Below, one piece after another: positions 42,975 to 54,614 of a DNA stretch of 64,000 nucleotides; the stretch's first letter is position 1, and every line of letters starts with the position of its first letter. Under the pieces are notes generated by a model that saw only the letters and a list, made by a program, of their open reading frames with translations, made no database searches and was not told the origin of the DNA. Origin of the DNA: Plectosphaerella cucumerina (Eukaryota > Ascomycota > Sordariomycetes > Glomerellales > Plectosphaerellaceae); assembly GCA_020746995.1 (NCBI GenBank), contig JAGPXD010000003.1, positions 2,418,001-2,482,000 on the forward strand, in the 5' to 3' direction. A program made the translations under genes and the position numbers.

Positions 42975-45028
42975 AGTCGTCAGCACTGGCCAATCTCCAA
43001 CCATCAACTTGAAGAACAAGGGCTGGCGACATATGGAGCCTGGGCTAGGCGTTGGACGTGGACGTGGACCGGGTGGAAGGCGCAAAGGCTGTTGGGCGTG
43101 CTGACTCATCACGTGCATCCACCCTTCACCAACGCGTGAAGCGCGTCTTCTCCACCAGTCAATCACCTGCAACTTCCATCTTCATCTCATACTCAAATTT
43201 GACTCGGAGAAGCTTTCTTTTCCATCAAATACCGATTACGATCTGATTCCATCGGAAGCGCAATATCCTTCGACTACATCATGCTGTTCACGCCGAGAAC
43301 TGTGAGTTTCTCGCTTCCCCTCGCAATCCAGCCGCTGACCAGTGCAATAGTTGCCTGGTGACTGCCCATTGACACATCGCTCCCATTCTTCCTCGCTTGT
43401 CTGAGGCATCAGGCGTCTTGGAGACGTCTCTGAGACGAAAGCCATTCGTCGCCGACTGACCGAATGATTTGGAGTTCAAGTCCTCAAGGTTCAAGGACGC
43501 GCCGGCTGCCCTGGCAAGAAGCCGACGATACATCCAGTGATGAAGTCGCGGCCTTCGCTATCATTTCCTCTCTTGCTTCTTCGACATCCCTCGTTGACGG
43601 ACTCGGATTCTACCAATCATTGATTCGGGATCATCGCGTTTCAAAACTTGCGCTTTCCTTCCCACGAACGACTTTCTCGTGGAACCTTGCCTTTTAAGGC
43701 ACCCGCATCCTGCAGTGAAGAAAACCCTCACAAGAGCTTTAGGTATCGTCGTCTTGTGGTTCATTTGAACCCTCGATGCTCGACAGGACCAGCCAAGAAC
43801 GGAAAGCTGAGCAGGCAAGCGGCTGGCTCGCCAGTCAGAGACGACAGCGCGTGACGCTACGAGGCTCCGCGGCTTCCATCTCGGGGATCGTGTTAGCAGT
43901 GAGGACAAACACCTTCTCGAGGAGGCACAAACTTTCTCCTGCGGCAAAGCCAGATGCCCACCCACCAACCGATGACTGGGGGGGTTTTTCGAACGGTGGG
44001 AGGCGGGCGGCTGCGCTGCTCGAGAACGCCGATGATCTCGGAAACATAGTTTTCAATCTGAGCTGGCATCCCGAGATGCTGCTGTGCTCGCCGAGTGGCG
44101 GAGCGCGCTCGACATCTCAACAACACACCATGCCCGGTGATGACCAAACATGACCAAAAAGCCAAATTTGCAGGCAGCACATTGGGCACAGTCCCTTTGG
44201 CCGTTGTCAGTGAGAACTGTTAGAGAGCTAATCTGAGGGCATGCGGTTTGTATCAACGTCTTTTCCTTCTGTTTCTTTCCTATTGTCGGCAAGTCCATCT
44301 TGACCCAAACACCAGATATCCGAGTTTGGTTCCATCATCAGATAAGGCACCAGCTCCACCCGGCCCGTCGGTCTCCTGCGCCGATAAGCAACGGGCTGGT
44401 CCCTTGCCAAAATGCCTCGGAAAGACACGGCCGGACCTGCAGACCGCAGTGTGGTGACCCTTCGATTTACGCTCATCGCCAATCAGGGTCCAGATCGGCG
44501 CGCAAGCCGCATGCATGTGCTTGCTGCCGGCTGCAGCGTGGCAGGCATTTGCGCTAAAAGATGGCATTTCTAATAAACGCGCCCGTGTCGATGAGCTCAT
44601 CCCGGCTAGCGAGGGGGAAGCCCCTCCGAACGAGCTCCGGCTGGGGCGGGAGGCCAGTCTATTTTTCACAAATCGTACAGCCATTGTTCGATGTTCGCTG
44701 GGTTCCGATCCGATCCCCTGAAGTAGACTCCGCCGCCAGATCGTGACGCTGGCGTCTGCCTCTGCCCCTCTTGCGCCCTGCCCCTCCATTATTTTTTGTC
44801 CCGTGTCAAAACCACATCTCTCTTTTTCACATCTCCTGAGACACCGACGAAGCTGCGACACTTGCGACGAGCATGTCTTCTTGATCTTCTCCCGAGGCGC
44901 AAAGTCTCTACCCTCCCGATCGCCGTGCTCTGCGAGAGCTGGACCTGCCACCGCGGAACCCTGTCACGACCTGCACCCGACGCGCAAACGAAATACAGAC
45001 ATCGCAGCCCCCGAGACCACCCGCGATC
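42975..45028. other. Intergenic, no supported gene
   Basis: About 2.05 kb between two same-strand genes. Short frames on both strands lack motifs. A short ATG frame at 43281 (MLFTPRT) runs into a GTGAGT donor and might be the start of a small spliced transcript or a uORF, but I cannot extend it into a protein. Confidence 0.35.
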
Positions 45029-46579
45029 ATGAATCCCGAGCTGGCCGCCGAGCTCGACAAGAGCGACGACGGCGTCGCGTTCCGCGCCCGGACAGATCAC
45101 GTCCACCAGACATGGGCGCGCACCTTCTCCTCCGCGCCCGAGCTCTACATCCAGCCCGAGTCAGTCGAGGAGATCACCAAGATCGTCAACCTCGCCCGCA
45201 AGTGGCGGCGGCGCGTCGTCCTCACCGGCTGCGGCCACTCACCCTCCAACCTCACGTGCACGTCGAGCTGGCTCGTCAACCTCGACAACTTCAACAAGGT
45301 CCTCTCCCTCGACAAGGAGACGGGCATCGTCGTCATGCAGAGCGGCATCCGACTGTACGCGCTGTGCGCCGAGCTCGACAAGCACGGCTTCGCCATGCCT
45401 AACCTCGGCAGCATCAACGAGCAGTCCATCACGGGCGCAATCTCCACGGGAACCCATGGCAGCAGCATCCGTCACGGCCTCATGTCCGAGGACGTGGTCG
45501 CCCTCAAGATCCTCCTCGCCGACGGCACCGTCCGCTCCTGCTCCAAAGAAGAAGACCCCTCGCTCTTCCGCGCCGGCCTCCTCTCCCTCGGCGCCCTGGG
45601 CATCATCACAGAAGTCACCTTCCGCGCCGTCCCCGCCTTCACCCTCGCGTGGAAGCAGGTCATCGACGCTGACACCGTCACCTTTGACGCCTGGGACCGT
45701 GACCTCTGGACCCGCACAGAGTTCGTCCGCGTCTGGTGGTATCCCTACACCCGCCGCGCCGTCATCTGGCAGGCCGAGAAGACGGACCAGCCCCCGCGCG
45801 ACCCCGCCGTGCGCATGTACGACGGCGCGCTCGGCTACCACCTCTACCACAACCTCCTCCACCTGGCGCAATACGTTCCCCGCGTCCTCCCCTGGGTCGA
45901 GTGGCTCGTCTTCGGCCTCCAGTACGGCTTCGCCAACGGCTCCACCACCTCAGCCGTCCAGTCCTCCGGCAAGGCCCTCCTCATGAACTGCCTCTACTCA
46001 CAGTTCGTCAACGAGTGGGCCATCCCCCTTCACAAAGGCCCCGAGGCCCTCCGCCGCCTCTCCTCCTGGCTCAACCACCTCGACCCCTCCGACCCAGACT
46101 ACGTCCCCCATAACATCCCCTTCTCCGCCGACGGCCTCTGGGTCCACGCCCCCGTCGAGGTCCGCGCCAGCGACACCTCTCTGACCGACAACGCCCGCCC
46201 GTTCCTCGATCCCACGAGCCCCGATGGCCCGACACTCTACCTCAACGCCACCCTCTACCGCCCTTACTTTGCCGACCCGCCCTGCCGGGCCCGGTACTAC
46301 GAGGCGTTTGAGTGGCTGATGCGCGACCTCGGTGGCCGGCCGCACTGGGCCAAGAACTTTGATGAGTCGGGCGAACGCATCGAGGCCTTTTACGGCGATG
46401 ACCTGCGGTCCTGGCGCGACGTTCGCGCCGCCGCTGACCCGGAGGGCATGTTCGTTGGCCCCTGGCACCGCGAGAAGGTCCTGGGCGGCGGTGAGAGGCT
46501 ACCACTGGAGGAGGTTGAAGTGGCGCGCGAGCCGGCGCGAGCAGGCGGGCTGAGGATCACAGGAGCTCTTGATGCGTAG
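45029..46579 (+). CDS. alo1: D-arabinono-1,4-lactone oxidase
   Basis: Single exon of 516 residues, close to yeast Alo1 (526). It oxidises D-arabinono-1,4-lactone to D-erythroascorbic acid, the last step of the fungal ascorbate-analogue pathway, passing electrons to oxygen and making hydrogen peroxide. The FAD-binding PCMH domain is at the N-terminus: VVLTGCGHSPSNLTCTSSWL, where His70 is the expected covalent flavin attachment site, followed by GSINEQSITGAISTGTHGS. The ALO C-terminal domain ends with GRPHWAKNFDESGE, the conserved HWAK substrate/flavin motif. A hydrophobic stretch near 280-300 (LAQYVPRVLPWVEWLVFGLQ) agrees with mitochondrial outer-membrane association known for the yeast enzyme. 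Codon use is strongly C-ending. Confidence 0.95.
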   Translation: MNPELAAELDKSDDGVAFRARTDHVHQTWARTFSSAPELYIQPESVEEITKIVNLARKWRRRVVLTGCGHSPSNLTCTSSWLVNLDNFNKVLSLDKETGIVVMQSGIRLYALCAELDKHGFAMPNLGSINEQSITGAISTGTHGSSIRHGLMSEDVVALKILLADGTVRSCSKEEDPSLFRAGLLSLGALGIITEVTFRAVPAFTLAWKQVIDADTVTFDAWDRDLWTRTEFVRVWWYPYTRRAVIWQAEKTDQPPRDPAVRMYDGALGYHLYHNLLHLAQYVPRVLPWVEWLVFGLQYGFANGSTTSAVQSSGKALLMNCLYSQFVNEWAIPLHKGPEALRRLSSWLNHLDPSDPDYVPHNIPFSADGLWVHAPVEVRASDTSLTDNARPFLDPTSPDGPTLYLNATLYRPYFADPPCRARYYEAFEWLMRDLGGRPHWAKNFDESGERIEAFYGDDLRSWRDVRAAADPEGMFVGPWHREKVLGGGERLPLEEVEVAREPARAGGLRITGALDA

Positions 46580-47100
46580 GAGCGCCCGAGGCGGCAATCC
46601 GGCCATCCTTTCTTATAATCTAATTAGACATCATCATGGACATGAAGCCAGCTAGGCCTGATCAGGCTTGAAGAAAGCATTACCCGTTCGATTCAGTGTC
46701 TCCAGTGCAATGCCCGACGTAAAGAGGGCGGAGACGTATCTGCTTGCTACAAGAACGCATGAAGGCTGCAAGGCTGTAGACAGGTACAATAGATATCATA
46801 CAGAACCCGGGTCGAGCCGCTGCTCCCATAGTAAATGGCCCATCCATCAGAAGAGGGCGGAGAAATATCCAATAAATCAAGTCAAAACGAGTACCCAACG
46901 AGCCGTGAGGCTAATCCATCTTGTCCGTGCATAATCAGCCGCGAGGCCCCGTCCATCTTGTGCCGCCTAGTTTGTTTGGTTGCCACGCCGAAAGGGAAGG
47001 AATAAACAAAAGAGATAGGGAGACGCTTGCCCTTCGGTGGTCCTGTGTTGCCCTCCGGGGTGGTCTGTTTTTGTGCTTTTGTGCTTTTGCGCTTTTAGTC
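46580..47100. other. Intergenic between convergent genes
   Basis: About 520 bp of relatively AT-rich sequence holding the 3' ends of the lactone oxidase and the coiled-coil gene. No coding signal. Confidence 0.4.
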
Positions 47101-47658
47101 TCAGTGGCGATGCCTACGGGAGCTCTCATGCCGTGATGAGTGTCCATGGCGCGACGAGTGGTGGCCCTCGCGATGTCGCGAGGAGGAACTTCCTCCGCTG
47201 CGCTCAAGCTCACGCTCCATGGTTTCGACGCGTGATCTGAAGCCTCGGACGATCTCCTTAATGTGGCGGATGCGGTCAAAGTCGAGCTCCAGCTCGTCAA
47301 GTTGCTGGAGGATGTCGTTGTAGCGCTGAATCTCGGCGTCGGCGTTGCCGATAAGGTTGCCGGCGTGATCGAACTGGGCCATGGTGAAGACCTGGCTCTG
47401 CTCGCTGAGGTAGGCCATCTGTCCCTCGATCTGGTTCATGACTCTGTCAAAGTATCGTCCGAGGGCTGCCAGAGACGTGCTGTCAAGGAGGAGGAGGCCT
47501 TGACTCGAGGCTCTACTTGCGGCACGGGAGGAGCTGGAGCCGCCTCCGCCGCCGCCCTGACCCAGGGCAGCCTGGCCCTGGCGTAACAGTTGGATTTCTT
47601 CATTGCTGAGTCCCAGCTGCGTGTCCGGCACAGCATTGGCTTGGGAGCTTGCGGACAT
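47101..47658 (-). CDS. Small coiled-coil protein with His/Ser/Arg-rich tail
   Basis: Single exon of 185 residues. N-terminus MSASSQANAVPDTQLGLSNEEIQLLRQGQAAL, then a Gly/Ser linker, a helical core of about 90 residues (SLAALGRYFDRVMNQIEGQM, then DILQQLDELELDFDRIRHIK and VRGFRSRVETMERELE), and a tail of about 30 residues made almost only of His, Ser and Arg. The core has the size and heptad look of small subunits of coiled-coil complexes such as BLOC-1, which I offer only as a possibility. The tail could bind metal or nucleic acid. Composition and frame integrity argue that it is a real gene. Confidence 0.65.
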   Translation of the reverse strand: MSASSQANAVPDTQLGLSNEEIQLLRQGQAALGQGGGGGGSSSSRAASRASSQGLLLLDSTSLAALGRYFDRVMNQIEGQMAYLSEQSQVFTMAQFDHAGNLIGNADAEIQRYNDILQQLDELELDFDRIRHIKEIVRGFRSRVETMERELERSGGSSSSRHREGHHSSRHGHSSRHESSRRHRH

Positions 47659-50600
47659 GGCTCGGCGGTGTGTATGCGCTGCGGATGCAGCCGATGGGAG
47701 TGCGCTCGTCTGCGCGAGGTGAAGGCGTCACGCCGAGTCGTCGGGGCGAAGATTGTCGGGGACGACGCGCCGAAGCGCCAGCCTTGATATCGCGAGAGCA
47801 GTACGAGGGTTTCGGCAATCGATGTCTGATGGTGTAGGATGGGTGGTGGTGGCAGATGGTAGGGAGTGCGGCGGGCGAGCCTCGGTGGCAAGTCTACAGC
47901 CGACTCGATGGCACGTGGAGCAGTAGTCTCGGGTTTGTGGTCTGCAGCGCAGAGAGATGCAGTGGCCTGGGATTCGGCAATCGAAGCCCAAGCAGCGTCA
48001 TTGTTTTGGGATTGAGACGAGGCAGGACATGGCAGGGCGTCCGGGTCTGTCGGGGAGGAAGTTGGCGGGTGGTCTCTGGGGGTCTCGGGTGGTCGGGCGT
48101 GCAGTCGGGTTGCGTCGTTGGCAGGCTAGGTATCGGATTAGTAGGCAGGTATGAAACACACACCGAGGGCAGCGAGACTGTAAGCTCGCAAAATCGGCTG
48201 ATGATAGGAAGACAATGAGCAAAGCACCTACAGATGGACGGGAGAAGCGGCAGAGGGCACAGGCAATTGGGGAGCTTGCGCACCAACCGCTTTGCGACCA
48301 AGGGCAGGCAGGACGGGGCAGGGAAGGCGACGGCGCAGACGAGGTGTGCTGTTGTCGAGCGCTCTCCTCAACCGGATGGGCTGCTGCTCGGAGGAAAAGA
48401 ACGCATGTACAGGTCGTGGTGGTCGGACTGCGAGGTGAGGGCAAGGATGGTGCCTGATGGGCGGCCGGGCAGCGCGCGGGCAGCTAGCAGCGCGGAGGAC
48501 GGACGCAAGATGATGGTGTCTCAGCTCGGACGGCACGCTGGTTGGGCGGCCGGGGGCGCGGCGTTGCAGAAGGACCACGGGCGTGGTATTCGTGCCACCT
48601 GATGGGCGAGCCGGATAGGGTCCCCCGCGAGGTCTGGTCCGCGAGGGCGGGTGAAGAAGCAAGGTGCGCGGGAGGGGGAGGTGGTGGAGGAGGTGGTGGG
48701 AGATGGTGGTGTCTCTGCCGTGGTACGGGGGTGATTGAGTTGACTAATATGGAGAGAGGCGGGCGCCGGGCTCGGATTGATAACGGAAGGAAGGAGAGGG
48801 GAAGGTCACGGCGTAGTATCAGGGTGAGACCAAAGACAGCCTGCTTGGATATTCCGGGACGTTGAAGCGGGAGGCCGACTTGTCTGGTGTGTGTGTGTGT
48901 GTCGTCGAACAGAACAGAGCTCTCGAGTCGAGTCGAGTCGAGTCCAGGTGAGACGCAGAGTCCTGTCCCCTCGCACAAACAAACAGACAGTACGAGGAGT
49001 AAGTACCGAGGAACACCCCCGCGGTGCTAAGGCAAGGTAAGGCAAGGGAAGGAAGGATGGACCAGGGCGGCACGGATGATGGCAGAAGGCCCGACACGGT
49101 GGTATCGCAATATTATTGGCCTTCCTTTTCGGATAATGATTGGTGAACTCGTGACTGCCAAAGTGGTGGGACCTGATGGTTAAAAGGCGTCCGCTCCCGG
49201 GGTCTGAGGCCGGGACGGGGGGGAACCCCTCTCGATGGACGGGGGTCAATGGGTTGCAAGATCTCAAGAGATGGTGTGTGGTCACGGAGACTGAGTGAGG
49301 TTTCGTTCCCAAAGCCGAGGATGTTTGTGATGGAACGAGGCAAGTGCGATGATGGTGATGGGGAGGAAGGAGCGCTTGCCAGCCGCCGAAGCTCGTGCTA
49401 TTGCTCCACCAAGATACAGCGGCTCGCTCTTTCCCCGCCGAGTCGAGCTGTTGGTGCTGGTGCCCAGACATGATGGCAGGCACAACCAACGTTCCTCCCA
49501 CCATCCTGCCACAGACAGCCTCGACGCACATCATCAGCCCATCCAATCAGGACTCCGCCGGTCACCGAGCAGAGGTCACCGGCAGCCTTTCCATGCGCTC
49601 GACCCCATCTGCATCGCAGCATCACCCGTGTCACGTCCCGTCCCGTCGTCCAGAGATGAGGGACCGCGCATGTGTGACATTGCGCCGTCACAATCGCCCC
49701 ACGAGCCTCCATCTGGCGTCAACTTGACACACTGCACCGCACTCGAGCATGCCGTGATACCTCCACACTCTGCGCCTGCGCGGCTGTCTCCTTTCTTCCC
49801 CGGACGTAGCCAGGGTCGCACCACGTCCTGTCGTGTCAGCAAGCGCCCGGCCTATGCGCATGCCAGTGCGCAGTTAGAGTGTGGTCCTGGGATGGACACT
49901 GAAGCCTGATCTCAACAGACATAACCCCAGGGGCTCATATTGATACACGATTGGCATCCGGCACCAACAATGAAATACTAATGAACAAGAAGGAGGGGAG
50001 CAGCACTGGCAGGATGTGACGCTATAGCTTGGGCCCCAGGCCTAGCGGCTACCTCGAATCTTCCCCGGCTCTGCACGTTGGGCGGCTGCCTCGGCTGAAT
50101 CTGCTCATCACTCTCGGACATGGGACTCGAGCCCAGATTTCGCATATCCACAAGGCTGCCCCGGACAGACAGCTGTGCTCAAAACTCGAAGTCATATGGC
50201 ACCTCAAGCCGATGTTTCCCGCCGAGGATCTCCTGACAGCAGCAGCCCAGTCAATGAGCATGCGCGCAAACCGAAAGGGGCCCGTTGAGCAGATGCCTCA
50301 TGAGTCCAGCCTCGTCCGCCAGAGACATCACGTGCAGTCACCAGCGCGAGCGCGCTCGATTTCACGCTCTCATGCTTTAGGAAGTTTCATTAAGATGATA
50401 GTAACGAAGCCTCCATCAGCCGCGACAGCCGTTCATCGCAAGGTCCCAGGTTCGGGCTGCTATGATGCTGGCTGGTAGCAGGGGCATCTTCTCAATCTCG
50501 TCAATCAAGCTCGGATATCCTTTTGCACGCCTTGTTCGTCGAGGCCATCAGTTCGTCAGCAAGCATGTATTACCCTATGCCCCCGACTTTCTCACCGACA

Positions 50601-52789
50601 TCGTTCAAGACTTCCCGGCAGCCCTCCACTTGGCCGCCTTGTAGTCTCCTCTGCCTGGTCCTATCCCATCAAGTTCACCAAAGCGAAATTCGACTTGACT
50701 GACTTCCTTGATCCTCGCATCACTTCACGGCATTGCATTCTGAAAGGAGTGGGAAGCATCTGGGCTGTCGCCAGACTACCTACAGCAGAACGTGAGGCCA
50801 GCTTTACGGGCGACTTGGCTTTGAAGCCAGACATGCTCGGCGGCAAGATCGATATGAGCATCACATCATCTCCCTCCGTGGCATCGACCAGCTCACTCGA
50901 TTACTCTCGGAAATTGTGTCGTACAAGCCCCAGCTCACAATCGACGTGATGCAACTCCGTCGCCAGTCCTCCGATGACCGGCGCCGAGGAGGGAATCGCC
51001 TTCAGCCGCCCGCAGCGGAAGCAAAACCTTGCTCGTCCCAGAATCCAACACCAAAAGGCACCTCCAGCCGTTCATTGGGCCTACCCTTATCTTCCGCTGT
51101 TCCACCACCTTCGTGACATCTCCAGTCAAGGCCCTGCAGATGGCCATGATCGCTTAAGGCTACAGCAAAGCGTCTGAGGAGATGAACATGGCCATTGGCA
51201 ACTGCGTATAGAAAGGTTCAGTATAGCTCATCCGAAGACTTCTTGAGCAGCGAAAGCGACATTTCCAACTACCTATGACAGTCTTGGCAGCAAAGCTTTC
51301 AGCAACCAGACAGCATCTGGCGTCGACCTCCCGCTCCCGCTCTAGGTCGTTCAGGACAGAGGGAAAAGCCCCTTCTTCGCTGGCGACTTTCGACAACACC
51401 AGCCGGCCCTTCATCCTCCGGGAAGCACTCTACATATCACCTCACAAATCATCGTAGTCATTATCTCCCTATACACGTTAATTCGTAAAAGAGGAAGGGG
51501 CTCACGCCGTCTGCAGTCTTTCGAGGTATGTTACTCTGTCGACTCGCGATGTTATTCCAGAGGCTTCCTCTCTTGGTCGTCTTCTTCTTCTTCACCCACA
51601 CAGCGACATTATCTTTAAGATGGCAGCGAACATTCGCAACATCTTATTCATAATCTTTATAGCAGCCCTCGCCGTCCGGGCTTCCAGTCTTTTCTTAGCC
51701 GAGCGTTTGGGCCTTGTCTTCTCCAGTCAGCCCCGAAGGCGTTGACTGAACGATGCCCGTGTTGTTGCCCCTCGCATCACGACACACTCGGCACCAACTG
51801 CCAGTCTGCCCCGGCAGCGAACGCATCACCGCTATCATGACGCAGCGTGGCCCCTCGCTATCCTTCGCCACACGTCCGTGTGTTCTGTGCCATCGCCAGT
51901 CTATCCCAGGGGAAATCCAGTGAGATCTAACCGTCCTCTGAGATCCGCCATCAAGACCCTCGCCAACTTGGTACCACTCCAACTTAAAGCCACACCTAGC
52001 ATAGTCTGGGCGACTGCATGTAGGCTCGTCCACCACAGGGTTGTCTTCTCAGCCCGTCTTCCGGCTCTTTGGCAACCTGATGGGCGGCTACGATACCGCA
52101 CAAGGTTGCCGTCTCGGCCTCTTAACAGGCAGGAGGGCCCGTTCTTTGCCCGAATTCCCGAATTCCCAAATTCCCCGTCATACGGAGCCAAGCAATCATG
52201 GAGCAATCATAGAAAGGCAGAATTGGTCCCTGGAAGACTGTAGTGTCGCCAATGCCTACGAAGTGAGTACCATGCCACCATGTGATCTAGTGAGTCCCAA
52301 GATCTCGCTCATACACTTGACAGACATACAAGACGACTGAATCCAGCTCCTTCGCTGTCCTTTAATGCCCGTCTTTCTCCCCCGACTTCCATTACAGCGC
52401 ACCATCAACCCCTTTACCGAATCAAGCCCAACCACATCGTCGCCAGAACTTTCTTTCTCCGCCCAGGGGTCGACATGCTACCAACAGACCTTGCTCGATT
52501 TCTTCGAAGCACAGTCCGACGGTCTACATTGAGGCCAGGTCGTTGGCTGATCTGGGCCAAGACTCGTGCCTTTTGATCACTCGAGACAGTACAGAAGAGT
52601 GTTTGCCGGGCTCGCCCCGATCTTTCCTTCTCAAAATGTGAGCAATTAAAGGCAGAATATGTCCGGCAAGATGACCTTGGATGTTTCTCTTTGACTTCCT
52701 AGCTCTTCGTTCGTCCTCATCGTCCGTCCCTTCTCCGACACGATGGGAGCCCATGCCTCAAGCTGGAACACACGCATACGCCTGCCTAC
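47659..52789. other. Gene-poor stretch of about 5.1 kb
   Basis: No gene I can support. The first part (to about 49.3 kb) is probably leader and promoter of the coiled-coil gene and contains microsatellites at 48887-48902 and 48924-48944. Between 50.46 and 51.45 kb there are short, protein-like fragments in different frames of both strands, broken by stops, which may be a decayed gene. From about 49.9 kb on the base composition is less GC-rich than the gene-bearing parts. Confidence 0.4.
48887..48944. repeat. Two adjacent microsatellites, (GT)8 and (CGAGT)4
   Basis: An eight-unit GT run at 48887-48902 is followed by four CGAGT units at about 48924-48944. Both are non-coding. Confidence 0.8.
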
Positions 52790-53209
52790 CTAGGCACTCG
52801 GGAACTTTTCGTCCAACCAAGCCCCCCAACGAGCTGCACCTCCACCTTTCATGTAGCCCTCGAACATTGTCTCAGGGGCAAGTGGCCTCACCACATATGT
52901 GTCCCATAGGATCACACCGATGATCGTGAGCCACTTGTGCCGGTCCATGTGTCTTACGGGAATCACAAAGGGGAGAAAGTAGAGCCCCAGAGCTGCCATC
53001 CGGCGCAAGGGAGGCTGTTCGTATCCCCAGGGCGCAAAAACGCCGAGGACGGTGGGGATCATGACTGCTAGTTGGAGGGCGGGGCTGTCTTGTTCCCCGC
53101 GGATGATGGATTGCACCTCGGCAATGGTGAATCGATAGTAGACGACTTCGAGAGCGCAACTGAAGAGCACTAACGAGACGATGAGCGGCGTGAGCGCTAC
53201 CTCCATCAT
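52790..53209 (-). CDS. Small four-helix membrane protein, hypothetical
   Basis: Single exon of 139 residues starting at tandem ATGs. Four hydrophobic segments are visible: ALTPLIVSLVLFSCALEVVY, LAVMIPTVLGVFAPWGY, MAALGLYFLPFVIPV and WLTIIGVILWDTYVV, with short loops, of which RFTIAEVQSIIRGEQDSP and RRMAALG are polar. The C-terminus (MKGGGAARWGAWLDEKF) is soluble. Clean hydrophobic periodicity over the whole frame supports a real gene although it is short and isolated. I do not recognise the family. Confidence 0.65.
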   Translation of the reverse strand: MMEVALTPLIVSLVLFSCALEVVYYRFTIAEVQSIIRGEQDSPALQLAVMIPTVLGVFAPWGYEQPPLRRMAALGLYFLPFVIPVRHMDRHKWLTIIGVILWDTYVVRPLAPETMFEGYMKGGGAARWGAWLDEKFPSA

Positions 53210-54290
53210 CGCGGCTGGATGTTGTGTCGTTGGGTATAGTTGGTTAGTGATGGTTTGTGTGGTTATCTTTCTAGGGTTTGAATTTGATTTGTGAATTGAC
53301 CATCATTTTAAATTGAGGTATGAGGGAAGGAGCGGTTTTTGTATGGAGGGTGGGAGCGGATGGGTAGAAAATTGAACTGGGCTTTTTGGCGATGAAGCCA
53401 CGATGGGCGCCACCTCAATGTTAGATGCACATGTGGTGGAAGAAACGGGGGATCTCAATGCTGTGGCAAAAATGAGAAGGACGTAGCTTGATTGACTACC
53501 TAAATAGTATGATGAAGTGCAGCAGGGCCTACAATTAAATTATCAGGGCGATTTCTGTCTGTCATGTTGGCTGTCGTTGGTGTATTGCTGAGAGCTGAGG
53601 CTCTGATGTCGTCGGTTGGTGTTACGTCAATGGGAAATCACACGAGCCTCGGACATCTTATCAAAGTAAGAAGGCGCTCAGAGCTACATTTTGAGGACAG
53701 GGCATGCTGTTCTGGTCGAGATGGAGGGCTTCGAATCAAGAACGCCGTCTGCATCCATGTCACAGTGAAGCCATCACGACCATCCACTTCGCCATCACCA
53801 TGACAACACATCGACTTTCCTTCCCGCAACGTTCTGCCTATAGACCAACATGCCGTACATACAAGAGAGTTAACCCGTACCGTCAACACTATTCCTGCAA
53901 GCATCGACACATGGCGCGGTGAATAGGGGCTCAAGGGCAGTCATGACATGACGTCTAGAGTCAAGCCCTGCGCCCGCAGCCTGATGAGTAAGAAGTACAG
54001 ATCGACCTCGCCTGACTGAATGGGGGAGGGGGCGCAGACAATAGTTTATTCGTAGTTCGAGGATGTGATGCAGCCAAGGGGGTGGTTGTGCAGCACGGGA
54101 AAGCCCGTTGGCGCGGAGGCGTGCCAATGCCCCTGTCGACGATCCTGATCATCACCGATGCTTCCGGCGATCCAGCTCGCAGCCCCCGAAGCGAGGTGAG
54201 CGAGCGCCCAAAACCGCCATCGTGGTCATCCTGATTGAAAGAGGTACCAAACAATCGGTTCCTGCATCTCCGCGCATCTCCTTAAAGGCA

Positions 54291-54309
54291 CGTCGTCGTC
54301 GTCGTCGTC
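54291..54309. repeat. (CGT) microsatellite
   Basis: About six uninterrupted CGT units in non-coding sequence. Confidence 0.8.
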
Positions 54310-54584
54310 AGCAGCGGCGGAGTCTGCTCCGTGCCCCTCGTCCAGTTTAGCAGCCGCGCCGGTTTGGTCTGGGGGCTTTGATACCCAAAACGCCCGCCCA
54401 AGCGTCGGCAAGTAGAAAGCAGAGGGTAGGTGGTTTCCCGAAAGCAGCAATTGATCAGACACTTCTGCCACCTCGCTTACACTAGGCCGGTGCGCCGGCG
54501 CGTCTTGCTAGTGACGAGTTGACAGGCGGTGTCTGAGCGGCAGCTCACTAAAAAGCAGGGCCCAACGGTCTAAGACGTCGCCCC

Positions 54585-54614
54585 GTGGCGTGGGCGTGGG
54601 CGTGGGCGTGGGCG
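54585..54614. repeat. (GTGGGC) minisatellite
   Basis: About five hexamer units GTGGGC in non-coding sequence. The strand asymmetry (G on the plus strand) could favour G-quadruplex formation. Confidence 0.75.

Noticed and set aside
45239..45871. 210-residue minus-strand frame opposite alo1
   Set aside because: Gly/Glu/Val-rich composition produced by codon bias on the other strand; the plus strand encodes a clear lactone oxidase.
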